Assembly: GCA_016195915.1 (NCBI GenBank)
Contig: JACPYS010000022.1
Span: 1-64,000 of the forward strand
DNA from: Betaproteobacteria bacterium
GTDB taxonomy: Bacteria; Pseudomonadota; Gammaproteobacteria; Burkholderiales; SG8-39
Length of the DNA: 64,000 bases
Direction of reading: 5' to 3'
The notes beneath the pieces were generated by a model. The model was not told the origin of the DNA and did no database searches. It saw only the letters and a program-made list of their open reading frames with translations. Made by a program: the position numbers and the translations under genes. The first letter of the stretch is position 1. Every line of letters begins with the position of its first letter. Below, piece after piece: positions 9,412 through 18,168 of this stretch.

Positions 9412-11055
9412 ATGGGATCTGAGCAGAAAACTGTCGCTATCCGAGAAGCGATGCAACTGGCCCTGGCACACCATCAAGCAGGGCGCTTAGCGGAGGCGGA
9501 GCGCATCTACCGGCGAGTCTTGCAGGATGATCCGATCAATCCAGGGGTGCTACATCTACTCGGAGTAATTGCCCATCAGGGCGGAAAGAATGAGATTGCC
9601 GTTCAATTGATCGACAGGGCGCTGACGATCAAGCCCGACTATGCCGAGGCGTTGAACAACCGCGGCGCGGTCCTGCGCGAACTCAAGCGCTACGAAGAGG
9701 CACTGGCCAGCTACGACCAGGCGCTCACGATCAAGCTCGACTATGCCGAGGCATTATCCAACCGCGGCAATGTCCTGCACGACCTCACGCGCTACGAAGA
9801 GGCACTGGCCAGTTATGACCAGGCGCTCGCGATCAAGCCCAACTATGCCGACGCGTTGTCCAACCGCGGCAATGTCCTGCACGACCTCAAGCGCTGCGAA
9901 GAGGCGCTGGCCAGTTACGATAAGGCACTGGCGGTGAAGCCCGACTATACCGAGGCGTTATGCCACCGTGGCGCCGCCCTGCACGACCTCAAGCGCTACG
10001 ACGAGGCACTGGACAGTTACGACAAGGCGCAGACGATCAAGCCCGAGTACGCCGACGCACATTGGAACGAAAGTTTGTGCCGGCTTCTGATCGGCGATTT
10101 CGAGCGCGGCTGGGAGAAATACGAGTGGAGATGGAAATCGGGTTCGCTCTCTGCGAAGCGCGAATTCTTGCGACCCCTTTGGCTCGGCAAGGAAGACATC
10201 ACGGGTAAGACCATCCTCCTGCATGCTGAGCAGGGCTTGGGCGACACGCTTCAGTTTTGTCGCTATGCCCCACTCGTTTCTGCGCTGGGCGCAAAAGTGT
10301 TGATCGAAGTGCCATCCTCGCTGAAGTCGTTGCTGGCAACCTTGAAGGGTGTCAGTCAGATCGTGGCGATCGGGGAGTCGTTGCCGGAATTCGACTTCCA
10401 CTGTCCGCTAATGAGCCTGCCGCTTGTCTTTAAGACCAACCTGGAGAGCATCCCTGCAGACATACCCTATCTGCATCCTGAAAAAGTCGCCGTGAGAGCC
10501 TGGGAGGAACGACTGTCCGGATTCGATGGGTTGCGGATCGGCCTCGTATGGGCCGGGAGTCCCCGAAAAGAGCAGCGTAACGCCAATGTGCTGGACCGGC
10601 TCCGTTCAATTCCGCTTGCTGCTTTCGAGTCTTTTGGAACGATCGAGGGCATGCGTTTCTACAGCATTCAAATGGGGCCACCAGAAAAGGAACTCTCGGA
10701 ATTGAAGGCGCAAGGCTGGTCAGGTCCGGAAGTGATGGACTTCACGTGCGAACTGGACGATTTCTCGGACACGGCCGCTTTTACCGCTTGCATGGACCTT
10801 GTGATTTCTTGCGATACGTCGATGGTCCATTTGGCGGGCGCGATCGGTAAGCCCGTGTGGATATTGAGTCGATTCAATGGCTGTTGGCGCTGGTTGGTCG
10901 ACCGCGACGACAGTCCCTGGTATCCGACCGCACGAATTTTCAGGCAGTCAGGAATTGGGGATTGGCACAACGTGATTGGCAAGGTTCAGCAACGGCTGCG
11001 CTCGTTCCCTGGTGACAGACATTTCCGGGCCTGCGTACTGTCGGCAGATCGGTAG
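9412..11055 (+). CDS. TPR-repeat protein with C-terminal glycosyltransferase-like domain
   Basis: The N-terminal half holds at least six 34-residue tetratricopeptide repeats (units such as DYAEALSNRGNVLHDLTRYE). The C-terminal half contains LLHAEQGLGDTLQFCRYAPL, GLRIGLVWAGSPRKEQ and ISCDTSMVHLAGAIGKPVW, the layout of ADP-heptose:LPS heptosyltransferase (GT9)-like domains. The role is probably glycosylation of a surface polymer or protein, but no acceptor is indicated. ATG 9412 is chosen over TTG 9397 because it is the first ATG; neither has a strong Shine-Dalgarno. It stands alone between glgP and a convergent protease gene. Confidence 0.8.
   Translation: MGSEQKTVAIREAMQLALAHHQAGRLAEAERIYRRVLQDDPINPGVLHLLGVIAHQGGKNEIAVQLIDRALTIKPDYAEALNNRGAVLRELKRYEEALASYDQALTIKLDYAEALSNRGNVLHDLTRYEEALASYDQALAIKPNYADALSNRGNVLHDLKRCEEALASYDKALAVKPDYTEALCHRGAALHDLKRYDEALDSYDKAQTIKPEYADAHWNESLCRLLIGDFERGWEKYEWRWKSGSLSAKREFLRPLWLGKEDITGKTILLHAEQGLGDTLQFCRYAPLVSALGAKVLIEVPSSLKSLLATLKGVSQIVAIGESLPEFDFHCPLMSLPLVFKTNLESIPADIPYLHPEKVAVRAWEERLSGFDGLRIGLVWAGSPRKEQRNANVLDRLRSIPLAAFESFGTIEGMRFYSIQMGPPEKELSELKAQGWSGPEVMDFTCELDDFSDTAAFTACMDLVISCDTSMVHLAGAIGKPVWILSRFNGCWRWLVDRDDSPWYPTARIFRQSGIGDWHNVIGKVQQRLRSFPGDRHFRACVLSADR
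9619..10030 (+). repeat. Tandem 102-bp DNA repeats encoding TPR units
   Basis: Units start at 9619, 9721, 9823, 9925 and 10027, exactly 102 bp (34 codons) apart, each beginning near GCGCTCACGATCAAGC. Nucleotide identity between neighbours is high, including at silent sites (CGCGGCAATGTCCTGCACGA occurs in two units). That suggests recent expansion or gene conversion, and copy number could vary between strains. Confidence 0.85.
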
Positions 11056-11167
11056 TTTGGCGCCCAGCAGTGTCGTTCTCGGATCGCGGAGCCGTCAGCG
11101 TACCGCTGGCCGCAGCAGCCATGAGCTCCCACTTCGCGCGAAGTTTCTGAACGCGAAACGCGAAAGA

Positions 11168-13516
11168 TCATACCGGGTCGTCGCGCGCTCCGACGCGATC
11201 GAGCGCGCGCTCAAATCGCGCAAGCGTCGCCGCGACGCGGCCGAAGACACTCTCATGAGGATAGTCGCCCCGCGCATCGGGAATGCCCACCGGCGCGTCG
11301 AGCATCAGCGCAATGGCATCCTCGACATGCGCCACGCTCCAGACGTGAAACTGGCCGGTGCGCACCGCTTCACTCACCGTGCGGCTCAAGACGAGATTGG
11401 GCTCGTTGGCGCGAGGCACGATCACCCCTTGCGTGCCCGTGAGCGGGCCCGCTTCGCGGCAGGTGCGGAAAAAGCCTTCGATCTTGTGATGTACGCCGCC
11501 AATTGCCTGCGAGAGGCCGAGCTGGTTAACCGCGCCGGTGATCGCCAGGTCTTGCCGCACGGGCACCCCCGATAGATCGGACAGGATCGCGATCAGCTCT
11601 GCCATCGAAGCGCTGTCGCCCTCGACGCCGCCATAGGTCTGTTCGAAGGTGAGCGAAATCGTCGCCGACAAGGGGTTCGCGCGCGCGAACGTGCCGGCAA
11701 GCCAGCCCTGAATGATGAAAGCGCCTTTCTGCTGGATCGGCCCGCCGAGCGACACATCGCGCTCGATGTTCACGATGCCGCGCCGGCCGACGCTCGCGCG
11801 CGCGGTCACCCTCGCCGGCAGCCCAAAAGCGTGGTCGCCGGTATCCCGCACGGCCAGCGCATTTACCTGCGACAGCGCGCGGCCTTGCGTTGCGATCATG
11901 ATGACGCCGCGGCGGATCGCTTCGTGGTTGCGATCCTCGGCGTGCGCGCGACGATAGCGGCGGCCGCGCACGGCCGCGTCGATCGCCTCGGCAGTGATGC
12001 ACTGCTCGCACGCAGCCTCGGTGGTCGCGGCTTCCGCGATCAGGTCCTCCAGAAACTCGAAGCGCGCAGTGAGCTTGTCGCGTTGACCGGCCCAGCGCGA
12101 TGCCGCGCCCAGCAGGCGCTTGACGGCGGCTTCGTCGCAGGTCTTGCCGCTCTGGGCTTCGGCAATGTCGCTCAACAATCCGGCATAGCCCGCGATGTTC
12201 TCGGGGGACGCGTCGATGTCCGAATCGATCTCCGCCTTCACCTTGAAATACGTCTGGAAATCCGGGTCGATGGCGAAGAATGCCTGGTAGCGCCGCGGCG
12301 GGCCGACCAGGATCACCCTGAGCTCGAGCGGGACCGCTTTCGGCTCGGGGGCTCCGGCGCGCGGGATGGTGCCCGCGCGGTGCAGCTCCTCGATGCGGAT
12401 TTCGCGGTCGCGGATCGCGGCCTTGAGGAATTCCCAGACCGCGGGGTCGGCCGCGATGGCCTCCGCACGCAGGATCAGCACGCCGCCATTGGCCCGGTGC
12501 AGCGATCCGGCGCGCAACAGGCCGACCTCGGTGAATAGCGTGCCCTGCACCTGCTGATATTCGATGCGGCCGAACAGGTTCTCGTAGCTGGGGTTGGGCT
12601 CGAGAACTACCGGCGGATGCGACTGATCGCTGCGATCGACGAACAGATTGACCGTGTAGCGGCGCTCGAGCGCGATCATTGCCTCGCCGGCGGCGCTCTC
12701 CGGACCGGCATGCACGGCAGCCAGGCGTTCGATCATGTCGAAGCGCAGCTCCGTGAGCCATCGTCCGATGCCGGCAATGGCTGCGAACTCCCCGGAGAAC
12801 TTGTCCACCGACGAACCCACCGACTGATCGATCATCTGACGCGCCACGTCGGCGATGCGCGTGGCGAGCCCCTGCCGCGCCTCGGCCATCCAGGCATTGA
12901 AATGGCTGAGCAGATGGCCGATCGACTCGGCGGCTGCCTCGGTGTCCGCGGTCGATGCCATCTCGCCGGATGCTTTCGACTGCGTCAACGCAACCGCTCC
13001 GTCGGGCATTTGCACCAGTTGCAGTCCATGGGCGCGCGCCGAAACCTCGATCGCGGTGAATCGCCTTGCCGACTCGGCACGAAGCTTCCCTCCTTCGCCC
13101 TCGACGAAGTTGCGATAGCCTTCGCTCGAAAATCCGCGCGACAGCGCTTCCCGCACATCGCGCACGAGTCTGGCCATTGCGTCGCGGAAGCGGCGCCCGA
13201 CGCCAGCCGGCAGGCGATAGGGCCGCGGCCGATCCGACTGTTTGAAGTTGTTGAGATAGATCCAGTCGCTCGGCGGCGGGCGCGTCGACATGGCTTGCGC
13301 CACGAACTCCAGCGTCGAACGCATGCGCCCCGACCGGTCCTCGCCGACGACGAAAACGTTGAAATCGGGATCGCGGATCGTGAGGCCGAAGCGCAAGGCC
13401 TCGCGCGCGCGGGCGTGGCTCGAAAGCGCGAACGGCCCGTCGTGCCGCGCCGGCGGAATGGCGAATACCGGCATGCCGATCTGGTCGGCGTCGAGTTTCC
13501 TGAGGCTCTCCGTCAT
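11168..13516 (-). CDS. Lon-related ATP-dependent protease (LonB/COG1067 type)
   Basis: The 782-residue protein has an AAA_32-type N-terminal part (FGLTIRDPDFNVFVVGEDRS) and a C-terminal S16 protease domain. Ser635 in EGDSASMAE and Lys678 in GGVHHKIEGFF are 43 residues apart, the same spacing as the Ser-Lys dyad of E. coli Lon, so the peptidase should be active. The nucleotide-binding motifs are degenerate: GEDRSGRMRS where a P-loop is expected, and GGVLILRAEA where a Walker B acid is expected. ATP use may therefore be altered or lost. It is followed by the VapBC pair on the same strand (7-nt gap). Confidence 0.85.
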   Translation of the reverse strand: MTESLRKLDADQIGMPVFAIPPARHDGPFALSSHARAREALRFGLTIRDPDFNVFVVGEDRSGRMRSTLEFVAQAMSTRPPPSDWIYLNNFKQSDRPRPYRLPAGVGRRFRDAMARLVRDVREALSRGFSSEGYRNFVEGEGGKLRAESARRFTAIEVSARAHGLQLVQMPDGAVALTQSKASGEMASTADTEAAAESIGHLLSHFNAWMAEARQGLATRIADVARQMIDQSVGSSVDKFSGEFAAIAGIGRWLTELRFDMIERLAAVHAGPESAAGEAMIALERRYTVNLFVDRSDQSHPPVVLEPNPSYENLFGRIEYQQVQGTLFTEVGLLRAGSLHRANGGVLILRAEAIAADPAVWEFLKAAIRDREIRIEELHRAGTIPRAGAPEPKAVPLELRVILVGPPRRYQAFFAIDPDFQTYFKVKAEIDSDIDASPENIAGYAGLLSDIAEAQSGKTCDEAAVKRLLGAASRWAGQRDKLTARFEFLEDLIAEAATTEAACEQCITAEAIDAAVRGRRYRRAHAEDRNHEAIRRGVIMIATQGRALSQVNALAVRDTGDHAFGLPARVTARASVGRRGIVNIERDVSLGGPIQQKGAFIIQGWLAGTFARANPLSATISLTFEQTYGGVEGDSASMAELIAILSDLSGVPVRQDLAITGAVNQLGLSQAIGGVHHKIEGFFRTCREAGPLTGTQGVIVPRANEPNLVLSRTVSEAVRTGQFHVWSVAHVEDAIALMLDAPVGIPDARGDYPHESVFGRVAATLARFERALDRVGARDDPV

Positions 13517-13523
13517 CGCGCGA

Positions 13524-13934
13524 TCAGCGGTCGCTCGCCAGCCAGTCGACCACCGTCAATCCCTTGATGCGGGAAAACTCCCGCAGGTTGCCGGTTGCGA
13601 GCGTGACGCCAAGGCTCAGGGCATGCGCTCCGATCATCATGTCCAGCGCGCCGATCGGCGTGCCTTTCTTTTCCAACGCAGCCCGAATCTGTCCGTAAAC
13701 CCTGGCCGCTTCACGATCGAGCTTCGCGATCTCCAGCGGCAGGACGAACTCGTCGAGCGCCGACTTGTTCTTTTCGTGATGCTGGCTCTTGGCGACTCCG
13801 AATTCCAGCTCGGCAAGCGTGACCCAGGAGATGCCGATTTCACCGACCTTGTAGTCGTTTAAGCGCCTCAACACCTGCGGCGGTTTGCGCTTGATGACGG
13901 CAATGCACGTATTGGTATCGAGCATCACCTTCAT
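13524..13934 (-). CDS. vapC: VapC-type PIN-domain ribonuclease toxin
   Basis: The 136-residue protein starts MKVMLDTNTCIAVI, the PIN-domain signature with the first catalytic aspartate. It continues with a conserved glutamate in TLAELEFGVAKS, GALDMMIGAHAL with a second aspartate, and TGNLREFSRIKGL. All acidic positions expected of a metal-dependent PIN RNase are present. The start overlaps the vapB stop by 4 nt (ATGA). VapC toxins usually cut tRNAs or rRNA; the target here is unknown. Confidence 0.92.
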   Translation of the reverse strand: MKVMLDTNTCIAVIKRKPPQVLRRLNDYKVGEIGISWVTLAELEFGVAKSQHHEKNKSALDEFVLPLEIAKLDREAARVYGQIRAALEKKGTPIGALDMMIGAHALSLGVTLATGNLREFSRIKGLTVVDWLASDR

Positions 13935-14170
13935 TCAAATACCGCCTCCCGCTTTTGCTGCGCCGGTTGGCCTCTGTCGGCCATATAGTCCTTGGTGAAC
14001 TTGTCCAGGCTGCCAAGCAGAGAATCCCAGGAATTGACGAGCGGAATCAGGACCACGGCGCTGCCGGATTTCTTGATGAATACCGCGTCGCCTTCAAAGC
14101 GAAACTCCTTTGGGAGCCGGACCGCCTGACTTTGCCCGTTTTGAAACAGTTTGGCTGTCTTCATCGTCAC
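13931..14170 (-). CDS. vapB: VapB-type antitoxin (AbrB/SpoVT fold)
   Basis: A 79-residue protein starting MKTAKLFQNGQSQAVRLPKEF (second methionine) and continuing FEGDAVFIKKSGSAVVLIPL. This is the AbrB-like swapped-hairpin DNA-binding domain seen in VapB antitoxins. Its acidic C-terminal half should wrap the toxin. It precedes vapC with a 4-nt overlap and probably autorepresses the promoter just upstream. Confidence 0.9.
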   Translation of the reverse strand: MTMKTAKLFQNGQSQAVRLPKEFRFEGDAVFIKKSGSAVVLIPLVNSWDSLLGSLDKFTKDYMADRGQPAQQKREAVFE

Positions 14171-14176
14171 TGCCTG

Positions 14177-14200
14177 GAAGTATATGTGCGAAGTATATAC
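14177..14200. promoter_or_regulatory. Candidate vapBC operator
   Basis: Two direct copies of GAAGTATAT at 14177-14185 and 14190-14198 (13-bp period), the second forming the palindrome GTATATAC (14193-14200). They lie 7 nt upstream of vapB, where an autoregulatory VapB site is expected. The AT-rich pattern stands out from the GC-rich surroundings. Confidence 0.45.
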
Positions 14201-14206
14201 CTCGTA

Positions 14207-16483
14207 TCAGCCACCGCCCCCCGCAGCGTCCACTACCGCAAGCGCCGTCAGGTTGACCAGTCGGCGCACCGTAGCCGACGGCGTCGCGATCAGCACGGGT
14301 TTGCGCGCGCCCAGCAGGATCGGACCGATGGTCACGCCCTCGCCGCCGGTGATCTTCAGCAGATTGAAGGAAATGTTCGCGGCATCGAGGTTTGGCATGA
14401 TCAGCAGGTTGGCCTCGCCTTTCAAGCTCGAATCCGGATGGACCCGGCTGCGTATGGCTTCCGACAGCGCAGCGTCACCGTGCATTTCCCCGTCCACTTC
14501 CAGTCCCGGCACGCGCTCCGCCAGCAACCGGCGCGCCTCGCGCATCTTGCGTGCCGACTTCGAATCGTCGCTGCCGAAATTGGAGTGCGACACCAGCGCC
14601 ACCTTGGGCGCGAGCCCGAAGCGCCGGACCTCGTCGGCCGCAAGCCGCGCGATCTCGACCAGTTCGTCGGCAGACGGATTGCGGTTCACGTAGGTGTCGC
14701 AGATGAACAGCGTGCGATGAGGCAGCAGCAGCCCGTTCATCGCGGCGAATACCGGGGCATCGGGTCTGCGGCCGATGACGTCGGCGACATGACGCAGGTG
14801 TGCCTGGTACTTGCCCACCGTGCCGCACAGCAGCGCGTCGCACTCGCCCATGCGCAGCAGCAGCGTGCCGATGAGGGAGGGCTTGCGCAGCACCGCCTCT
14901 TTCGCGTCTTCCGGCGAGATACCCTTGCGTCCCATGAGCTGGTAGTAGGTTTGCCAGTAGGCCCGGTAACGCGGGTCGCTGTTGACGTTGACGAGCTCGA
15001 AGTCCTTGCCCGCCGCGAGACGCAATCCGAACTTCTCGATGCGCGCCGCGATGACCTCCGGACGGCCGATCAGGATGGGCTTCGCCATCGCCTCGTCCAC
15101 GACGACCTGTACCGCGCGTAGCACGCGCTCCTCTTCGCCTTCTGCGTAGGCAACGCGCTTCGGTGCCCGTTTGGCCCCGGCGAACACCGGTTTCATGATG
15201 AAACCCGTGTGGTAGATGAACTGCGACAGGCGTTCGCGATAGGCGTCGAAATCGGCGATCGGACGGGTGGCGACGCCGCTTTCCATCGCGGCCCTGGCGA
15301 CCGCGGCCGGCACGTTCACGACGAGGCGCGGATCGAAGGGCTTGGGGATCAGGTACTCGCGGCCGAAGCTCAGGTTCTCGCCGGCGTAGGCCTGGGCGAC
15401 GATGTCGGACTGCTCGGCGTGCGCGAGCTCGGCGATGGCGCGCACGCAGGCGAGCTTCATCTGCTCCGTGATCGTGGTTGCGCCGACGTCGAGCGCCCCA
15501 CGGAAGATGAACGGGAAGCACAGGACATTGTTCACCTGATTCGGGTAGTCCGACCGGCCTGTGGCGATGATGGCATCGGGCCGCACCGCGCTTGCGAGCT
15601 CCGGCAGGATCTCCGGCTCGGGATTGGCGAGCGCCAGGATCAGCGGATCCCGGGCCATGGCCTTGACCATGTCCTGCGTCAGCGCCTTCGGTCCGGAAAG
15701 CCCCAGGAAGATGTCCGCGCCGGCGATGGCGTCGGTCAAGTTTCGCGCCGCGGTGTCGCGGGCGTAGCGCGCCTTGTTTTCCTCCATCGGCGACTCGCGG
15801 CCGGCGTAGATCACGCCCTTGCTGTCGCACACCAAGACGTTTTCGCGCTTCAAACCCAGGCCGACCAGCAGGTCGAGGCAGGCGATCGCGGCGGCACCCG
15901 CCCCCGAGCAAACGAGCTTGACGTTCGCGAGGTCCTTGTCCACGACCTTCATCGCGTTGAGGATCGCAGCCGAGGCCACGATCGCGGTGCCGTGCTGGTC
16001 GTCGTGGAATACCGGGATCTTCATTCGCTCCCGCAGTTTGCGCTCGACGTAGAAGCAATCGGGTGCCTTGATGTCCTCGAGATTGATGCCGCCGAAGGTC
16101 GGCTCCAGCCGCGCGATCGTCTTCACCAGCTCTTCCGGGTCGGTCTCGGCGATCTCGATGTCGAACACGTCGATGCCGCTGAATTTCTTGAACAGGCAGG
16201 CCTTGCCTTCCATGACCGGTTTGCCGGCCAGCGGTCCGATGTTGCCCAGGCCCAGCACCGCCGTGCCGTTGGTGATGACGGCGATGAGATTGGCGCGGGA
16301 CGTGAGTGAACGGGCCTGGTTCGGATCGGCCGCGATGGCGTCGCACGCGGCGGCAACCCCCGGCGAGTAGGCGAGCGCGAGGTCACGCTGGTTGATGAGA
16401 CCCTTGGTCGGCGTGACCGAGATCTTGCCCGGCGTCGGAAGGCGGTGGTACTCCAGTGCGGCGACGCGAAGTTGTTCTTCCAT
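14207..16483 (-). CDS. maeB: NADP-dependent malic enzyme with C-terminal phosphotransacetylase domain
   Basis: The 758-residue protein has the MaeB layout. The N-terminal malic enzyme part contains [51 protein letters not shown] and a Rossmann [16 protein letters not shown]. The C-terminal part from about residue 430 is a phosphotransacetylase-like domain ([19 protein letters not shown]) that in MaeB proteins is regulatory rather than catalytic. It converts malate to pyruvate and CO2 with NADPH formation, linking C4 acids from acetyl-CoA metabolism to biosynthesis. The start ATG follows AGGAGGT (complement of 16488-16494). Confidence 0.95.
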   Translation of the reverse strand: MEEQLRVAALEYHRLPTPGKISVTPTKGLINQRDLALAYSPGVAAACDAIAADPNQARSLTSRANLIAVITNGTAVLGLGNIGPLAGKPVMEGKACLFKKFSGIDVFDIEIAETDPEELVKTIARLEPTFGGINLEDIKAPDCFYVERKLRERMKIPVFHDDQHGTAIVASAAILNAMKVVDKDLANVKLVCSGAGAAAIACLDLLVGLGLKRENVLVCDSKGVIYAGRESPMEENKARYARDTAARNLTDAIAGADIFLGLSGPKALTQDMVKAMARDPLILALANPEPEILPELASAVRPDAIIATGRSDYPNQVNNVLCFPFIFRGALDVGATTITEQMKLACVRAIAELAHAEQSDIVAQAYAGENLSFGREYLIPKPFDPRLVVNVPAAVARAAMESGVATRPIADFDAYRERLSQFIYHTGFIMKPVFAGAKRAPKRVAYAEGEEERVLRAVQVVVDEAMAKPILIGRPEVIAARIEKFGLRLAAGKDFELVNVNSDPRYRAYWQTYYQLMGRKGISPEDAKEAVLRKPSLIGTLLLRMGECDALLCGTVGKYQAHLRHVADVIGRRPDAPVFAAMNGLLLPHRTLFICDTYVNRNPSADELVEIARLAADEVRRFGLAPKVALVSHSNFGSDDSKSARKMREARRLLAERVPGLEVDGEMHGDAALSEAIRSRVHPDSSLKGEANLLIMPNLDAANISFNLLKITGGEGVTIGPILLGARKPVLIATPSATVRRLVNLTALAVVDAAGGGG

Positions 16484-16670
16484 GCGGACCTCCTGTGCGA
16501 TTCGCAGCTACGGCAACAGGTCGATTCTACTCACTGGGAGAGACGCTCCAGCGGGTTTCTGCGCAGGAGTTTCCTTGTGAGCTCGTTCGCGAGGCCGGGC
16601 GATCTGCCGCGGCGCCGCGCAACTGCGCTAGACTGAACACGCACGCAACGCAAACCCAGGGAGCCGACCG

Positions 16671-16994
16671 ATGACCACAGACGCCGAGGAGATCTTCCCT
16701 TGCATCCGACGCTGGAAGGAAAGCGGCCGGGGCGTGGCGATTGCGACGGTGGTGCAGACTTGGGGATCCTCGCCGCGCCCCGAGGGCAGCCACCTTGCGG
16801 TCAATGACGGTGGCGAGTTCGTCGGTTCGGTTTCCGGCGGCTGCATAGAAGGCGCCGTGGTGACCGAGGCGCTCGCCGTGATTGCCGACGGCAAGCTGCG
16901 TACGCTCGAATTCGGCGTCTCGGACGAGCAGGCCTGGGAAGTGGGGCTCGCCTGCGGCGGGCGGGTGCGCGTATTCGTGGAGCGCCTGGAATGA
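16671..16994 (+). CDS. XdhC/CoxI N-terminal domain protein
   Basis: The 107-residue protein contains IATVVQTWGSSPRPEGSHLAV, FVGSVSGGCIEGAVV and GLACGGRVRVFVERLE, the conserved blocks of the XdhC/CoxI domain. In this family the domain helps insert sulfurated molybdenum cofactor into xanthine dehydrogenase-family enzymes. Here the domain ends at residue 107 and the Rossmann part is a separate, overlapping gene. No molybdenum hydroxylase is adjacent; the nearest molybdoenzymes are the DMSO-reductase-family PadB-like proteins. Confidence 0.85.
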   Translation: MTTDAEEIFPCIRRWKESGRGVAIATVVQTWGSSPRPEGSHLAVNDGGEFVGSVSGGCIEGAVVTEALAVIADGKLRTLEFGVSDEQAWEVGLACGGRVRVFVERLE

Positions 16995-17680
16995 AGTGGG
17001 CGCTCTATGAACGGCTGCAGGCCGCCACGGCCGCAGGCGTCTCGGTCGCATTGATCACGCGGCTGCGCGACGGCGAGCAGAGCCTGTTCGATGGCGAGGG
17101 TTGGCAAGGGGCCCTCGAAGTTTCCGAAGCCGAGCGCGCAGCGGTGCGGCGCATGCTCGTGGCCGACAAGAGCGGCATGCTCGCCGGCTCGCAAGAACTC
17201 TTCGTACGTTCGTACGCACGCGCGCCGCGCCTTATTGTGGTCGGCGCGGCGCACATCAGCCAGTTCCTCGCGCCGATGGCGGCGCTTGCCGGATTCGAGG
17301 TGACGGTGATCGACCCGCGCCGCGCCTTCGCGAGCGCCGAGCGCTTCCCGGGCGTGAAGTTGGTCGAGGCCTGGCCCGACGAGGCGCTCGAGCAGTTGAA
17401 GCTCGACGCGACGAGCGCAGTGGTGACGCTCACCCACGATCCGAAGCTCGACGATCCCGCGCTCATTGCCGCGCTTGCGAGCCCGGCTTTCTACATCGGC
17501 GCTCTGGGCAGCACGCGCACCCACGCCAAGCGCGTCGCCCGGCTCACCGACGCGGGCCTCGGCGACAAGGCCGTGCGCATACACGCGCCGGTCGGGCTCG
17601 ATCTCGGCGGACGCGCGCCGCGCGAAATCGCGGTGTCGATACTCGCCGAGGTGATCCAGGTGCGCTACCGGGGCGAGTAG
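16991..17680 (+). CDS. XdhC C-terminal Rossmann-domain protein
   Basis: The 229-residue protein begins MKWALYERLQAATAAGVSVA and then carries the XdhC_C Rossmann fold: PRLIVVGAAHISQFLAPMAA, FEVTVIDPRRAFASAERFPG, DATSAVVTLTHDPKLDDPAL and FYIGALGSTRTHAKR. It ends with IHAPVGLDLGGRAPREIAVS, a hallmark of the family. The ATG overlaps the stop of the upstream XdhC N-terminal gene (ATGA), so the two subunits are probably made in equal amounts and associate to replace a single-chain XdhC. Confidence 0.88.
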   Translation: MKWALYERLQAATAAGVSVALITRLRDGEQSLFDGEGWQGALEVSEAERAAVRRMLVADKSGMLAGSQELFVRSYARAPRLIVVGAAHISQFLAPMAALAGFEVTVIDPRRAFASAERFPGVKLVEAWPDEALEQLKLDATSAVVTLTHDPKLDDPALIAALASPAFYIGALGSTRTHAKRVARLTDAGLGDKAVRIHAPVGLDLGGRAPREIAVSILAEVIQVRYRGE

Positions 17681-17682
17681 AC

Positions 17683-18132
17683 ATGGGCTCGGATCCTGCG
17701 GTGAGCGTGCAGGAGCTCTACGAGCAGGCGATCAAGGCGCTCGCCGCGGCGGGCGAGGGACAGGGGCGTCTCGACGCGCCCGATGCGCGCGCGCTGCTCG
17801 ACAACCCGCTGTGCGGCGACCGAGTGGAGATCGAGGTGAAGCTCTCGGCCGGACGCATCGCGGCGATTGCGCATGCGGTCAAGGGTTGCCTGTTGTGCCG
17901 CGCGGCGGCTGGGGCGATCGGCCTGCGTGCAACCGGCGCGAGTGCCGGGGAGATCGCGCGTGTCGCCGCGCAGCTGACCGAGATGCTCGAGCATACCGGA
18001 CCGCCGCCCGATGGTTGGCCAGAACTCGCCGCGTTCGCGCCGGTGCACGGGCACCGCAGTCGCTACGGCTGCGTGCTGCTGCCTTTCAATACTCTGATTG
18101 CCGCGCTCCGGCCGGATCAAACTGACTCGTGA
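17683..18132 (+). CDS. NifU/SufU-type iron-sulfur cluster scaffold
   Basis: From ATG 17683, 2 nt after the XdhC stop, the frame encodes 149 residues. Three cysteine positions match SufU/NifU-N scaffolds: DNPLCGDRVEIEVKL, VKGCLLCRAAAGAI and SRYGCVLLPFNTLI. Such proteins carry or hand over Fe-S clusters or sulfur. Its place in the XdhC operon suggests service to a molybdenum/iron-sulfur enzyme, but that is inference. The remaining isc/suf genes are not in the window. Confidence 0.82.
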   Translation: MGSDPAVSVQELYEQAIKALAAAGEGQGRLDAPDARALLDNPLCGDRVEIEVKLSAGRIAAIAHAVKGCLLCRAAAGAIGLRATGASAGEIARVAAQLTEMLEHTGPPPDGWPELAAFAPVHGHRSRYGCVLLPFNTLIAALRPDQTDS

Positions 18133-18168
18133 ATCGGACCATGAAGGGTGGAATGAACTTCGGTAAAT

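Noticed and set aside
9619-10030. Regular repeats considered as a CRISPR array
   Set aside because: The period is 102 bp with no unique spacers, and each unit encodes a 34-residue TPR in frame.
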